A DNA stretch of 64,000 nucleotides from Pseudomonas hamedanensis (GTDB lineage Bacteria; Pseudomonadota; Gammaproteobacteria; Pseudomonadales; Pseudomonadaceae), in the NCBI RefSeq assembly GCF_014268595.2, contig NZ_CP077091.1, positions 4,694,001 through 4,758,000 of the forward strand. Reading direction: 5' to 3'. Positions within the stretch are counted from its first letter, which is position 1. The number at the start of each line of letters is the position of its first letter. Under the pieces are notes generated by a model. That model did not search any database and was not told where the DNA came from. It saw only the letters and a list, made by a program, of their open reading frames with translations. This document shows, one piece after another, positions 52,988-62,762 of this stretch. The position numbers and the translations under genes were made by a program.

Positions 52988-53557
52988 TTATTTGGCACGG
53001 CCTTTGTAGGAACCGCCTTCGCGGGTATCGATCTCGATCATGTCGCCGATTTCGATGAAGTCAGCTACCGACAGCTCGGTACCGTTCTTCAGTTTGGCAG
53101 GCTTCATCACCTTGCCGGAAGTGTCACCGCGAGCGGAGCCTTCGGTGTAGTCAACCTGACGCACGATGGTGGTCGGCAATTCTACGGAAACCAGACGCTC
53201 TTCGAAGAACACGGCTTCGCAAACGTCGGTCATGCCTTCTTCAACGAAAGGCAGAACGCTTTCGATGTCTTCGGCGTTCAGTTCGTACATGGTGTAGTCA
53301 GTGGTGTCCATGAACGTGTAAGTGTCACCGCTGATGAACGACAGGGTGGCTTCTTTACGATCCAGGATCACGTCGTCCAGTTTGTCGTCCGCACCGTAAA
53401 CGGTTTCGGTCTTGTAACCGGTCAGCAGGTTCTTCAGCTTGGTCTTCATGATCGCGCTGTTACGGCCCGACTTGGTGAATTCAGCTTTCTGAACCAGCCA
53501 AGGATCGTTGTCGATACGGATCACGGTACCGGGTTTGAGTTCTTTACCAGTTTTCAT
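52988..53557 (-). CDS. efp: Translation elongation factor P
   Basis: Encodes 189 residues with the three beta domains of EF-P. The modified position is an arginine, R32 in TKSGRNSA, as in Pseudomonas where it is rhamnosylated by EarP, instead of the lysine used in E. coli. EF-P relieves stalling at polyproline. The earP gene lies just upstream on the same strand, 48 bases away, in agreement with this modification. TGGATATGATAC in the gap is a plausible -10 region for a separate efp promoter. Confidence 0.96.
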   Translation of the reverse strand: MKTGKELKPGTVIRIDNDPWLVQKAEFTKSGRNSAIMKTKLKNLLTGYKTETVYGADDKLDDVILDRKEATLSFISGDTYTFMDTTDYTMYELNAEDIESVLPFVEEGMTDVCEAVFFEERLVSVELPTTIVRQVDYTEGSARGDTSGKVMKPAKLKNGTELSVADFIEIGDMIEIDTREGGSYKGRAK

Positions 53558-53605
53558 TGCGAATATCCGAATTTGGATGGGATTTACAAAAATCTAGGCC
53601 GCGTA

Positions 53606-54748
53606 TCATATCCAATTTACATAAAACTGTACCAGCGCCGTGGCAAGATCGGCCTGCAAGGCCTGTTCCAGACACCATGCCTCGGCGTTTTCCTGCAGTG
53701 GTGGCCAGTGCTTGCGGGCTGCCAGCCAGTGCTCGCCGATCGGTTGACCGGCGTTCCAGGCGCGCCAGAGACCGTTCATCGCCTGGGCGGCTTCCGGTGG
53801 CAGGCCCTTGGTATAGAGCGCGAGGAAGGCGTCGAGCTTGTCCAGGTGGATGTCGTCATCCTGCTGATAGATGTGCCAGAGCATCGGCCGCCCCGCCCAT
53901 TGCGCCCGCACGAAGGAATCTTCGCCGCGCACCGCGTTGAAATCGCAGCACCAGAGCAAGTGATCGTATTGGTCTTGCCGGACGAACGGCAGCACCTGCA
54001 CGGTCAGCGTCTGGCGCGCCTGTATCGCGCCGACGGTGAGGGTTTCCACGCCCAGCCAGCGCGCCACATCGCCGAGAATCCGCCCTTCCGGCACCAGCAG
54101 GTGGGTCGGCGTCGCGTCGCCGGCCAGTACGTCCAGCCAACTGGCCAATCCGGTATTTTCGTAGGCAAACAGCGAGATCAACTGCGCATCGGGCGCGGGA
54201 TCAATGCCCAACCCTTGCAGGAATTGTCGCTGCGCCGACCGATCCTGCTGAAACTGCCGACGCCGTTCGAGCAATCCGCGTTCACGCAGCAGACCACCCG
54301 TCCCCGGTTTGAAGCCCGGAAAGAAGAAGAACTTTTGCACCGTTTTGTATTTCACCGATGGCAAGCCGTGACAGCCGGTCACCCAGTCTTCGGCGCTGAG
54401 ATAATCGAGGTTGAGCCACAGCGGCGGTGTTTCCCGCGCGGCCATGCTGTCCATGTAATTAGCGGGCAACTGGCAGGCGAAGGCAGCGATCACCACATCG
54501 GCGGCCTCGGCGTGGACCCACTCGCTCGGCCAGTGACGCACTTCGACACCCTGCTGCCATTGCTGCGCAAGATCGACGTCGATCTCTGGGCAGATGCGCT
54601 CGAACGCGTGCGAATCATCGACCCACAAGCGCACCGGCAAGGCATGTTCGGCCACCAGTTGCCGGGCCAGACGCCAGGTGACGCCGATGTCGCCGAAGTT
54701 GTCGACCACGGTGCAGAAAATATCCCAGCGGGTTTTCGGTTGCGGCAT
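53606..54748 (-). CDS. earP: EF-P arginine rhamnosyltransferase EarP
   Basis: Encodes 380 residues of the EarP (DUF2331) GT104 family. The N-terminal WDIFCTVVDNFGDIGVTWRL contains the catalytic Asp, and the C-terminal CDFNAVRGEDSFVRAQWAG binds dTDP-rhamnose. EarP attaches rhamnose to R32 of EF-P. It runs in the same direction as efp and should be co-expressed with it. Confidence 0.95.
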   Translation of the reverse strand: MPQPKTRWDIFCTVVDNFGDIGVTWRLARQLVAEHALPVRLWVDDSHAFERICPEIDVDLAQQWQQGVEVRHWPSEWVHAEAADVVIAAFACQLPANYMDSMAARETPPLWLNLDYLSAEDWVTGCHGLPSVKYKTVQKFFFFPGFKPGTGGLLRERGLLERRRQFQQDRSAQRQFLQGLGIDPAPDAQLISLFAYENTGLASWLDVLAGDATPTHLLVPEGRILGDVARWLGVETLTVGAIQARQTLTVQVLPFVRQDQYDHLLWCCDFNAVRGEDSFVRAQWAGRPMLWHIYQQDDDIHLDKLDAFLALYTKGLPPEAAQAMNGLWRAWNAGQPIGEHWLAARKHWPPLQENAEAWCLEQALQADLATALVQFYVNWI

Positions 54749-54874
54749 TCAAGACTCCCCGTTGGCAAAAACGCTGATTGTCCGCATAAATGATCTCGTG
54801 CAGAAGAGCCGACGGCGATTAATCTTCGTGCGACAATCGCGGCACTTGCCCGCAATCACCGCCAGGAGGCAGCC

Positions 54875-55297
54875 ATGCCCTACCGCCCCAATCCGCGTCG
54901 CCCCTTGCCTGTTCAGCTTAGCGCGCTGCATTTGATTGGCAGCATAGCTTTGGGCCTGTGGCTGGGCTTCGTCGCCATCGCACTGACCTGCTGGCTGCTG
55001 TCGCGTTTTATCTTCCCCGAGCAACTGGCGCCTGTCGCCCAAGCGGTGCAGCAGAGAGTCAATCCACCCGCGACGGCGCCAGTACCCGTGCAAGTTCAGC
55101 CGGACATCCCGGCGCAAAGTCCACTGTTCCAACAGTACGAAGAAAACCTGCGCAAGAACGAACAACAGGCCCGGCTGGATCAGGCGCGCGCCAGTTCGCG
55201 TAATGCCTCGAATCCCAAATGCCAGTTCTGGCTGCAACAGGACCAGACCGCGCCGACTGAAAAGAGCCGCGCCAACGTTTTGCAATTCTGCGATTGA
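54875..55297 (+). CDS. Hypothetical protein with one membrane helix
   Basis: Encodes 140 residues: a short basic start, one hydrophobic helix (LIGSIALGLWLGFVAIALTCWLL), a proline/valine-rich linker (ATAPVPVQVQP) and a charged, Gln-rich tail with KCQFWLQQ and two cysteines. No enzyme motif is seen. Its stop overlaps the region just before the GreA/B-like start (the next ATG comes three bases after its TGA), so they may be co-transcribed. A long minus-strand frame here is a shadow. Confidence 0.62.
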   Translation: MPYRPNPRRPLPVQLSALHLIGSIALGLWLGFVAIALTCWLLSRFIFPEQLAPVAQAVQQRVNPPATAPVPVQVQPDIPAQSPLFQQYEENLRKNEQQARLDQARASSRNASNPKCQFWLQQDQTAPTEKSRANVLQFCD

Positions 55298-55299
55298 CC

Positions 55300-55782
55300 A
55301 TGAACAAACAGACCGTCCACCAATTGATTCTCGACAAGCTGCGCATCGACCTCGACATCGCCGAGCGTGCTGCGCAGACCGCTTACGAAACCGCGACCCA
55401 CGAAGAGAACATCGCTGAAAACAAGTACGACACCCTGGGGCTGGAGGCGTCCTATCTGGCGGCGGGTCAGGCGAAACGGGTCGAGGAAATCCGTCAGTCA
55501 CTGGCGCTGTGCCAAAACCTGACGTTGCGCGCCTACGATGAAAATCGCGGGATCGAAGTCGGCGCCCTGCTCGGTCTGGAGGACGAAAAGGGGCGCGAGC
55601 AATGGCTGTTTCTGGCACCGGATGCGGCAGGCCTGAAAGTCGACGTGGTCGGTCAGCCGATTACCGTCATCACCCCGCGCTCGCCGCTGGGCAAAAGCCT
55701 GCTGGGCAAGTTCGAGGGCGATGAGGTGGAAATTCTGGTGGCGGGCACCCGGCAACAGTTTGCTGTCACCGAGGTGCTTTGA
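55300..55782 (+). CDS. GreA/GreB-family transcription elongation factor-like protein
   Basis: Encodes 160 residues. The N-terminal helical hairpin region (about 5-75, HEENIAENKYDTLGLEASYLAAGQ) and the C-terminal FKBP-like part ending GDEVEILVAGTRQQF resemble a Gre factor, with PRSPLGKSLLGK in the usual SPxGxAL-type place. The acidic tip that drives RNA cleavage is not obvious, so it may act like Rnk or Gfh1 rather than a true GreA. The ATG at 55300 is three bases after the previous stop. Confidence 0.72.
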   Translation: MNKQTVHQLILDKLRIDLDIAERAAQTAYETATHEENIAENKYDTLGLEASYLAAGQAKRVEEIRQSLALCQNLTLRAYDENRGIEVGALLGLEDEKGREQWLFLAPDAAGLKVDVVGQPITVITPRSPLGKSLLGKFEGDEVEILVAGTRQQFAVTEVL

Positions 55783-55791
55783 AGCAGCGGA

Positions 55792-56775
<984 letters not shown>

Positions 56776-56878
56776 TCAAAGCAGAAAGACGCCACGGGCA
56801 TCAGCGACGGTATATAACTATATTAATGGTTTGGATAATAAATCTAGAACTTTTTTATCAAAGCGCCATTATTCTGCC

Positions 56879-57382
56879 TCAGCGATCCTCCCGGCGCCGG
56901 CGCTCCACCAATGGCACCAGATACACCGGCACCTTGGCCAATTGCAGGACCCGCGCTGCCGTGCGCCCCAACGGTGTTTCCGCACCGACCCCGTGGCTGT
57001 GACTCCCTACGATCAGTAAATCGACGGAGAGTTTCTGCACCTGGTCGAGAATCACCTGCGACGGATCGCCCTGCAGCACGCGCACCGCGCGAATGCGCTG
57101 CAAGTCCTGCTCGCCCTCGTCCCCCAGTTCTTCACGAAAGCTGTCCAGCACCCGCTGCTCGATGTTGGCGATGACAGTTTTCAGACCCTGACTATGGAAT
57201 TCGTTCAATGCCTGTTCGTCGAGGTAGCTCTGCAACACCGACTCGGCAAACAGGCCCATGGGTTCCACCGCATGCACCACATACAGATCGGCATTGAATG
57301 TTCGCGCCAGCGCCAGGGCATGCTGCATCACGAACGGTGCGTAAAGACCGAGGTCGGTGGCATACAGCATTGAGCGAATCAT
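56879..57382 (-). CDS. Universal stress protein (UspA fold)
   Basis: Encodes 167 residues with the UspA start MLYATDLGLYAPFVMQHAL and the ATP-binding motif VGSHSHGVGAETPLGRTAARVLQLAKVPV (G-2x-G-9x-GS/T form is recognisable). It probably binds ATP. The same gene lies near cysB in P. aeruginosa as far as I recall. It is followed on the same strand by cysB after 112 bases. Confidence 0.87.
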   Translation of the reverse strand: MIRSMLYATDLGLYAPFVMQHALALARTFNADLYVVHAVEPMGLFAESVLQSYLDEQALNEFHSQGLKTVIANIEQRVLDSFREELGDEGEQDLQRIRAVRVLQGDPSQVILDQVQKLSVDLLIVGSHSHGVGAETPLGRTAARVLQLAKVPVYLVPLVERRRREDR

Positions 57383-57479
57383 GGGACCTCCTCGCGAGCC
57401 AACGATGGCGGAGATTGATTCAGCTTAGCAGTGCCTCGGCGAGTACGACGTGTGACGCAATGTCCTGAACCAGAAGGCT

Positions 57480-58385
57480 CTAGATCGAAGGTTCGTTGCT
57501 GATGCCGTGCGGCACATGGCCGGTGGCGACCACCTCTCGGGCCAGTTCGCAGTGGCCGGTCTGGTCATCGAAGAACACGTCAGCGGCGAACGCTTCAAGG
57601 AATGCGGATTTGGTCAGACCACCAAGAAACAGCGATTCATCGAGGCGGATGTCCCATTCGCGCAAGGTGCGGATCACCCGCTCATGGGCCGGCGCCGAAC
57701 GCGCGGTGACCAGCGCCGTGCGGATCGGGCAGGCATCGTCGGGAAACTCGCGCTGCAACAGATTGAGCGCCGCCAGAAAACCTTTGAACGGCCCGCCCCG
57801 CAACGGCTCGCGGGCCGATTCGCGCTCTTTGGCCTGAAACGCTTCGAGCCCGCCGGACTGATAAATGCGTTCAGATTCGTCGGAGAAGATCACTGCGTCG
57901 CCGTCGAAGGCAATGCGCAATTCATCGCTGGCCGCGCGGCTCGCGCCACCGGACAGGATCGTCGCTGCGGCGAAGCCGGCGTCGAGGGCGGCGCGTACGT
58001 CCTCGGCATGAGTCGACAGAAACAAATCACAACCAAACGCTTTCAGGTAGGGATACGGACTGCGCCCGCCCACGAACGCCGCCCGGGAAATCGCCAGGCC
58101 GTAATGGTGAATCGAGTTGAACACGCGCAGCCCGGTGTCGGCGCTGTTGCGTGATACCAGGATCACCTCGACCCGCGCACGGCCGAGGCGGCTGTTGAGG
58201 CTCAGCAGTTTTTCCACCAGCGGGAAGGCATCGCCCGGCGCGAGAATCTCGTCTTCATGTTCGATCTGGTATTGCCGATAGGCTTCGACGCCGCTCGACA
58301 GGTAGACCTTGTGGCTTTCGCTCAGGTCGAACAGCGCACGCGACGAAATCGCCAGCACCAGTTTGTCATCGATATTGTTGGCCAT
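57480..58385 (-). CDS. 5'-nucleotidase of the cytosolic NT5C1 type
   Basis: Encodes 301 residues of the 5'-nucleotidase family known from eukaryotic cN-I. The SRALFDLSESHKVY start carries the catalytic Asp of the HAD-like fold, and VEVILVSRNSADTGLRVFNS, TAFDGDAVIFSDESE-like and DESLFLGGLTKSAFLE segments follow. The enzyme dephosphorylates nucleoside monophosphates such as AMP or IMP. A gap of 27 bases separates its start from the PanE-like gene stop, so the two are probably co-transcribed. Confidence 0.82.
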   Translation of the reverse strand: MANNIDDKLVLAISSRALFDLSESHKVYLSSGVEAYRQYQIEHEDEILAPGDAFPLVEKLLSLNSRLGRARVEVILVSRNSADTGLRVFNSIHHYGLAISRAAFVGGRSPYPYLKAFGCDLFLSTHAEDVRAALDAGFAAATILSGGASRAASDELRIAFDGDAVIFSDESERIYQSGGLEAFQAKERESAREPLRGGPFKGFLAALNLLQREFPDDACPIRTALVTARSAPAHERVIRTLREWDIRLDESLFLGGLTKSAFLEAFAADVFFDDQTGHCELAREVVATGHVPHGISNEPSI

Positions 58386-58412
58386 GCCTTCCCCCGCCTT
58401 GCCCAGAAAAAC

Positions 58413-59369
58413 TCAAAGGTTGCCACGATCGATAAAACACAGACTGCGATACAACGCATCTATGCGCGACAATTCACAGCCTGCCGCTTTTGCCGCCGCC
58501 AGTGGCCGAGCGTAAATCGCCTCCAGCTCCAGTGGTCGTTTATGTCGGAAATCGTGGTACATGCTCGGCCAATAGTCGGGCATTTTTTCGGTCATGGTGA
58601 ACAGGTAGTCAGCGTATCCCGGCGCAATGTCGTGGCCGCAGGCCTTGGCGCCCCGCACCACTTCGGCCATCAGCGCCTGAATCAGCACGCGGCTGTCGGC
58701 ATCGGCCATCAGCGGCGTGGTGCCGGCGCCCAGCAGCACCGAAAGACCGTTGTAGGGAATATTCCAGACCAGCTTCTGCCAGCGCGCCTGATGCAGGTTA
58801 GCCATCGCCTGGGAATCGATGCCGGCAGCGCGGAACAGCCCGGCGCCCTCCTCGACAATCGCCTGACGCGCCGCGTCAGCGATGGCCGGGCCGCTGTGAT
58901 AACCGACGTTTACTGCGCCGAGGGCCTGATGGGTTATCAGCCCCGGGCCGTCGCGGTGCACGCAGATCAGGCACAGACCACCCAGCAGATGCAGCGAATC
59001 CGCTAACAACGGCCGCAGACTGTCTTCGACATCAAGACCGTTTTGCAGCAACAGCACTTTTGCATCGGGTTTGGCCGCTTGAATGATCGCTGGTGCCAGA
59101 CCGACGTTGCTGGTGGTTTTCGTGCCGACCAGCAACCAGTCGCAGGGCGGCATGTCTTCGGCGGCGGAGTAGGTATTGGCCGGATGCAGCGTCAACGGGC
59201 CGTGCACCGCACTGTTGATCTGCAAACCGCGCTCAGCCACTGCGCAAAATTCGCTGCGCAACAAAAAGTGCACATCGAAACCGGCACGCGCCAGCATCAC
59301 CCCGTAAAACCCACCGATCGCACCGGTGCCGATAATGCCCACCACCGGTTTGTTCACTGTCTCGCTCAT
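58413..59369 (-). CDS. 2-dehydropantoate 2-reductase family (PanE/ApbA-like) protein
   Basis: Encodes 318 residues. The NADP-binding loop GIIGTGAIGGFYGVMLARAG (residues 10-29) and the C-terminal helical domain with KLVWNIPYNGLSVLLG (Lys-Asn-x-x-x-N type) fit the ApbA/PanE fold. It may reduce ketopantoate for coenzyme A synthesis or another 2-keto acid. GAGGAG lies seven bases before the ATG, and that ATG overlaps the stop of the thioredoxin-like gene. Confidence 0.85.
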   Translation of the reverse strand: MSETVNKPVVGIIGTGAIGGFYGVMLARAGFDVHFLLRSEFCAVAERGLQINSAVHGPLTLHPANTYSAAEDMPPCDWLLVGTKTTSNVGLAPAIIQAAKPDAKVLLLQNGLDVEDSLRPLLADSLHLLGGLCLICVHRDGPGLITHQALGAVNVGYHSGPAIADAARQAIVEEGAGLFRAAGIDSQAMANLHQARWQKLVWNIPYNGLSVLLGAGTTPLMADADSRVLIQALMAEVVRGAKACGHDIAPGYADYLFTMTEKMPDYWPSMYHDFRHKRPLELEAIYARPLAAAKAAGCELSRIDALYRSLCFIDRGNL

Positions 59370-59764
59370 GGCAACTCCTCTGCAGTTCGACCCAGCGCCT
59401 GAGCCACGGCCTGGTTCAAGTCATCGACCGTCAGGCGCGTGTGCAAGGCACCAAAGAATTCGCCGTCGCGCACCACAAACAGCGCCGGCAAATGAAACAC
59501 CTGGTAGCGCTGCACCAATCCGCCGTTCACGCCAGCATCGATCCAGCACAGGCGATCAACCGCCAGCGCCATTCCCGGCAGGACTTCGCGGGCATAGCGA
59601 CAACTGGCGCAGCCGAGGCTGGTAAAAATCACCAGCGAAACACCGCTCATCGCCAACAGCTGCTGGTCGGCGTCGAAATCGGTCAGCTCGGATTCGACCA
59701 CTATACTGGGGGAAACAATGTCAGATGGCCGACACAGGGAGTCTGTGCTCATGGGACGTTTCAT
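59366..59764 (-). CDS. Thioredoxin-like protein with CxxC
   Basis: Encodes 132 residues. TSLGCASCRYAREVLPG gives a CASC redox pair and YQVFHLPALFVVRDGE the cis-proline strand of the thioredoxin fold. It is cytoplasmic: no signal peptide is seen. The start is either ATG 59764, or ATG 59752 within the same frame. In both cases its 5' end overlaps that of the divergent PilZ-like gene. Its stop overlaps the PanE-like start (ATGA). Confidence 0.8.
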   Translation of the reverse strand: MKRPMSTDSLCRPSDIVSPSIVVESELTDFDADQQLLAMSGVSLVIFTSLGCASCRYAREVLPGMALAVDRLCWIDAGVNGGLVQRYQVFHLPALFVVRDGEFFGALHTRLTVDDLNQAVAQALGRTAEELP

Positions 59765-60194
59765 ACCTCATCCGGAGGAAGTGCCGGTTGAATTAACCTT
59801 GCTCAAGCCTGAGTGCATTTCCCGACAACAGCTGCACACTATCAGCCTCGGCGGCATCGCTTGCAATTACCACCGTGCCTGGCGCCATGGCACCGCCTTG
59901 CAGGTACGCCTGCCGACGCTGCACGCCGACATCTGCTTTGCAGGCTTCGTCGCCTGGTGCCTGCGGCGCAAAAAGGGCTATCTGGTGGGGATCGCCTTTA
60001 CCGATGAACAGACGCTGTTCAGCGCAAGAATGGGTGAGCAGGTGTGTCAGATCGAGCGTTTCTGTCGCCAGAATGACCCCCACGATGATCTCCAGGCCAT
60101 TCAGCAACTGGCCCTGCAATGGGTCGAGCAACACGCCGACGAGTTCTCCGATGATCGCCTGCGCGAGGCTTTTACGCAGCCAGCGCTGGACTAA
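59751..60194 (+). CDS. PilZ-like protein
   Basis: Encodes 147 residues. The arrangement resembles a PilZ/YcgR-type beta barrel: ISRQQLHTISLGGIAC, DICFAGFVAWCLRRKKGYLVGIAFTDE and a C-terminal helix. The RxxxR and D/NxSxxG signatures of c-di-GMP binders are only partly met (SLGG is there), so binding is unproven. GGGAG lies nine bases before the ATG. Its start codon overlaps that of the opposite-strand thioredoxin-like gene. Confidence 0.6.
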   Translation: MGRFIPHPEEVPVELTLLKPECISRQQLHTISLGGIACNYHRAWRHGTALQVRLPTLHADICFAGFVAWCLRRKKGYLVGIAFTDEQTLFSARMGEQVCQIERFCRQNDPHDDLQAIQQLALQWVEQHADEFSDDRLREAFTQPALD

Positions 60195-60323
60195 AGCACC
60201 GTTTGCCCATTGTCGAGCCGCGTCTGACGCGCTAAGGTTCGGCTCCCCCGACGCGCTAAATCTGCTGTGCTCCGCCGCGCGGGGATCGCTGGCGGCCGGC
60301 ATCCGTGACCTGACGAGTAAACG

Positions 60324-61400
60324 ATGGCTGATTTACCGATCAACGACCTAAACGTCGCCTCTAACGAGACCCTGATCACTCCCGATCAGCTCAAGCGTGA
60401 TATCCCCCTGAGCGACGCCGCCTTGCGCACCGTCACCAAGGGCCGCGAAGTCATTCGCAACATTCTCGATGGCACCGACCACCGTCTGTTTGTCGTGATC
60501 GGCCCGTGCTCGATCCACGACATCAAGGCCGCCCACGAATACGCCGATCGTCTCAAGGTACTGGCCGAGGAAGTTGCCGATACCCTGTATCTGGTCATGC
60601 GTGTGTATTTCGAGAAGCCGCGTACCACCGTCGGCTGGAAAGGCCTGATCAACGATCCGTACCTGGATGACTCGTTCAAGATTCAGGATGGTCTGCACAT
60701 CGGTCGCCAGTTGCTGCTGGATCTGGCCGAAAAAGGCCTGCCGACCGCCACCGAAGCCCTCGACCCGATCTCCCCGCAGTATCTGCAGGACCTGATCAGC
60801 TGGTCGGCCATCGGCGCGCGTACCACCGAATCGCAGACTCACCGCGAGATGGCCTCCGGCCTGTCCTCCGCCGTCGGCTTCAAGAACGGCACCGACGGCG
60901 GCCTGACCGTGGCGATCAACGCCTTGCAGTCGGTGTCCAGCCCGCACCGTTTCCTCGGTATCAACCAGGAAGGTGGCGTGTCGATCGTCACCACCAAGGG
61001 CAATGCCTACGGTCACGTGGTGTTGCGTGGCGGTAACGGCAAGCCGAACTACGATTCGGTCAGCGTCGCCCTGTGCGAGCAGGCGTTGAACAAGGCGAAG
61101 ATCAAGCCGAACATCATGGTCGACTGCAGCCACGCCAACTCCAACAAGGACCCGGCCCTGCAGCCGCTGGTGATGGAAAACGTCGCCAACCAGATCCTCG
61201 AAGGCAATCAGTCGATCATCGGCCTGATGGTCGAGAGCCACCTGAACTGGGGCTGCCAGGCAATCCCCAAAGACCTTGCCGACCTGCAATACGGCGTGTC
61301 GATCACCGATGCCTGCATCGACTGGTCCGCCACCGAAAACACCTTGCGCAGCATGCATGCCAAGCTCAAGGACGTATTGCCGAAGCGCCAGCGTACTTAA
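60324..61400 (+). CDS. Class I 3-deoxy-7-phosphoheptulonate synthase (AroF/G/H type)
   Basis: Encodes 358 residues. GPCSIHDIKAAHEYADRL, MRVYFEKPRTTVGWKGLINDP, ARTTESQTHREMASGLS and DCSHANSNKDP are the metal, PEP and sugar-phosphate motifs of E. coli-type enzymes. It performs the first step of aromatic amino-acid synthesis and is expected to be feedback-inhibited, but the controlling amino acid is not readable. A strong terminator follows. A class II isoenzyme is encoded at 44773. Confidence 0.94.
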   Translation: MADLPINDLNVASNETLITPDQLKRDIPLSDAALRTVTKGREVIRNILDGTDHRLFVVIGPCSIHDIKAAHEYADRLKVLAEEVADTLYLVMRVYFEKPRTTVGWKGLINDPYLDDSFKIQDGLHIGRQLLLDLAEKGLPTATEALDPISPQYLQDLISWSAIGARTTESQTHREMASGLSSAVGFKNGTDGGLTVAINALQSVSSPHRFLGINQEGGVSIVTTKGNAYGHVVLRGGNGKPNYDSVSVALCEQALNKAKIKPNIMVDCSHANSNKDPALQPLVMENVANQILEGNQSIIGLMVESHLNWGCQAIPKDLADLQYGVSITDACIDWSATENTLRSMHAKLKDVLPKRQRT

Positions 61401-61418
61401 GCAGGGTTTCGCACGCAT

Positions 61419-61451
61419 AAAAAAACGCCGGGCATTGCCCGGCGTTTTTGT
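61419..61451. terminator. Bidirectional intrinsic terminator after the class I DAHP synthase gene
   Basis: CGCCGGGC and GCCCGGCG with a 3-base loop, extended by AAAA/TTTT pairing, form a strong stem with T-runs on both outgoing strands. The GNAT gene ends just past it. Confidence 0.9.
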
Positions 61452-61462
61452 GTGTACGCGCT

Positions 61463-61744
61463 TCAGATCTTTGCGGCGCGACGCTGATGGCGTTCCATGT
61501 AGCGCTCGACGTAGGAGCACGACGGGATCACCGTGTAGCCCATTTCCTCGGCGTATTGCAGCGCCCTTTCGGTCAGCGCGGCGGCAATGCCACGGCCACG
61601 CAAGGCGTTGGGCACAAACGTGCGATAGATATCCAGGGTCTGTTTCCCCAGATCCATGTACGTCAGGTAGGCACGATGACCGTCCACACTGGTCTCGAAC
61701 TGATGACCAGCCTGGTCATGGTGGATGGACAACGCCTCGCTCAT
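61463..61744 (-). CDS. Small GNAT-family acetyltransferase-like protein (YjdJ/YidJ type)
   Basis: Encodes 93 residues of the short GCN5-like group. FVPNALRGRGIAAALTERAL is the acetyl-CoA loop (R/QxxGxG/A form), and YTVIPSCSYVERYMERH follows. Members of this mini-GNAT group are N-acetyltransferase-like and have unknown substrates. GAGGAG six bases before the ATG at 61744 sets the start. It is convergent with the DAHP synthase gene. Confidence 0.85.
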   Translation of the reverse strand: MSEALSIHHDQAGHQFETSVDGHRAYLTYMDLGKQTLDIYRTFVPNALRGRGIAAALTERALQYAEEMGYTVIPSCSYVERYMERHQRRAAKI

Positions 61745-61747
61745 CAC

Positions 61748-62383
61748 TACTCCTCGCGGGTCTTGAATTCTGACCCTACCTTACCGATGTTTTTCCGGCG
61801 AAGGAACATCTACGCCACCCCGTGCCTGTTGGGCACCGAGAAGAGCCACACCGATCCCGCGCAACCGGGCACCTGATAAATAGTAGGCACCATTGGCAAA
61901 AATGCTCAAGGTGCACTCGTCATCGAGGGGCTGGCGGGGGTGGCTCCGATGGACGCAGGGTGGGCCTGGGTAACGCTCTTCCCGGGCCGCTCACCTGAAC
62001 ATTGCCGGATGTTGAGACTTAAGACGTGCACGCTTTTTTAAAGTCACCTCAACATGGGCAAAGATAAGCGAAGCCGTGCACAAAATCGGAATAAAAGTGT
62101 GGACGTATTTCATCTACGCGGACTTTTACCGAAAGCAACAAAAACACTGCACAGCGGCGGGAACTTTTTCTGATCGAGTCACTCAGGGCGGGGCTTGCAG
62201 CTGGATACTTTTTATACAGCAACGTTAAAAGTTGCTCGAAAAAGAATCAACGCCTACAATTTTTTTTGCTTCTTGCGCTACGTCAGTTTACTTACTACAA
62301 GTAATGGGTAGTATGTACGCCGGCTATTTCCTCAATCGTGAGGAGACAGCTACTTAATTTGAAAGTCCTTGAAGGGGAACACG
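61748..62383. other. 636-base gap before oprI: G-rich hairpin region, then an AT-rich promoter region
   Basis: No protein frame is supported. The first half (about 61870-62040) is GC-rich and has a 12-bp hairpin: GGTG plus GGCCTGGG (61959-61970) with CCCGGGCC plus CACC (61981-61995). A smaller hairpin AACAT/ATGTT (61998-62013) and a run of Ts near 62034 follow. The second half is AT-rich with poly-T tracts and TTTACT, 16 bases, TAGTAT (near 62287-62315) as a possible oprI promoter; TTACTACAAGTAA is a small inverted repeat inside it. Confidence 0.5.
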
Positions 62384-62635
62384 ATGAACAACGTTCTGAA
62401 ATTCTCTGCTCTGGCTCTGGCCGCAGTTCTGGCTACCGGTTGCAGCAGCGCATCGAAAGAAACCGAAGCACGTCTGACCGCTACTGAAGACGCAGCTGCT
62501 CGCTCCCAGGCTCGTGCAGACGAAGCTTACCGTAAAGCTGATGAAGCTCTGGCTGCTGCTCAAAAAGCACAACAGACTGCTGACGAAGCTAACGAGCGTG
62601 CTCTGCGCATGCTGGACAAAGCTAGCCGCAAGTAA
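62384..62635 (+). CDS. oprI: Major outer membrane lipoprotein OprI
   Basis: Encodes 83 residues, the known size of OprI. The signal peptide ends in the lipobox VLATGC, followed by [18 protein letters not shown], a long heptad helix and the C-terminal SRK lysine that links to peptidoglycan. It is the Lpp counterpart of Pseudomonas and one of its most abundant proteins. AAGGGG before the ATG is a very strong site, and codon use is biased (many GCT, CTG, GAA), as in a highly expressed gene. A terminator follows within 25 bases. Confidence 0.97.
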   Translation: MNNVLKFSALALAAVLATGCSSASKETEARLTATEDAAARSQARADEAYRKADEALAAAQKAQQTADEANERALRMLDKASRK

Positions 62636-62658
62636 TAATCCTTCGGGGTTGTTATCGA

Positions 62659-62688
62659 GCCGACCCGATTCTTCGGGTCGGCTTTTTT
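62659..62688 (+). terminator. Intrinsic terminator after oprI
   Basis: GCCGACCCGA and TTCGGGTCGGC form a tight stem with a UUCG-like loop, followed by six Ts. Confidence 0.92.
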
Positions 62689-62711
62689 GTGCCCGACGCT
62701 TTTGCCCGGGC

Positions 62712-62752
62712 ACAAAAAAACCCGCCGACGCTTAACGCATCGACGGGTTCGC
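62712..62752 (-). terminator. Intrinsic terminator of the L,D-transpeptidase gene
   Basis: On the minus strand a stem built from AACCCG/CGGGTT and CGA/TCG segments ends in a run of seven Ts. It lies just past the stop at 62763. Confidence 0.78.
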
Positions 62753-62762
62753 GACTGGCGGC

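Noticed and set aside
54749..55618. Minus-strand frame of 289 codons over the small membrane protein and the Gre-like gene
   Set aside because: Arg/Ala/Gly-rich translation without domains; the plus-strand genes have sensible starts and protein features.
60348..61520. 390-codon minus-strand frame antisense to class I DAHP synthase
   Set aside because: Opposite a gene with every active-site motif; no start signal.
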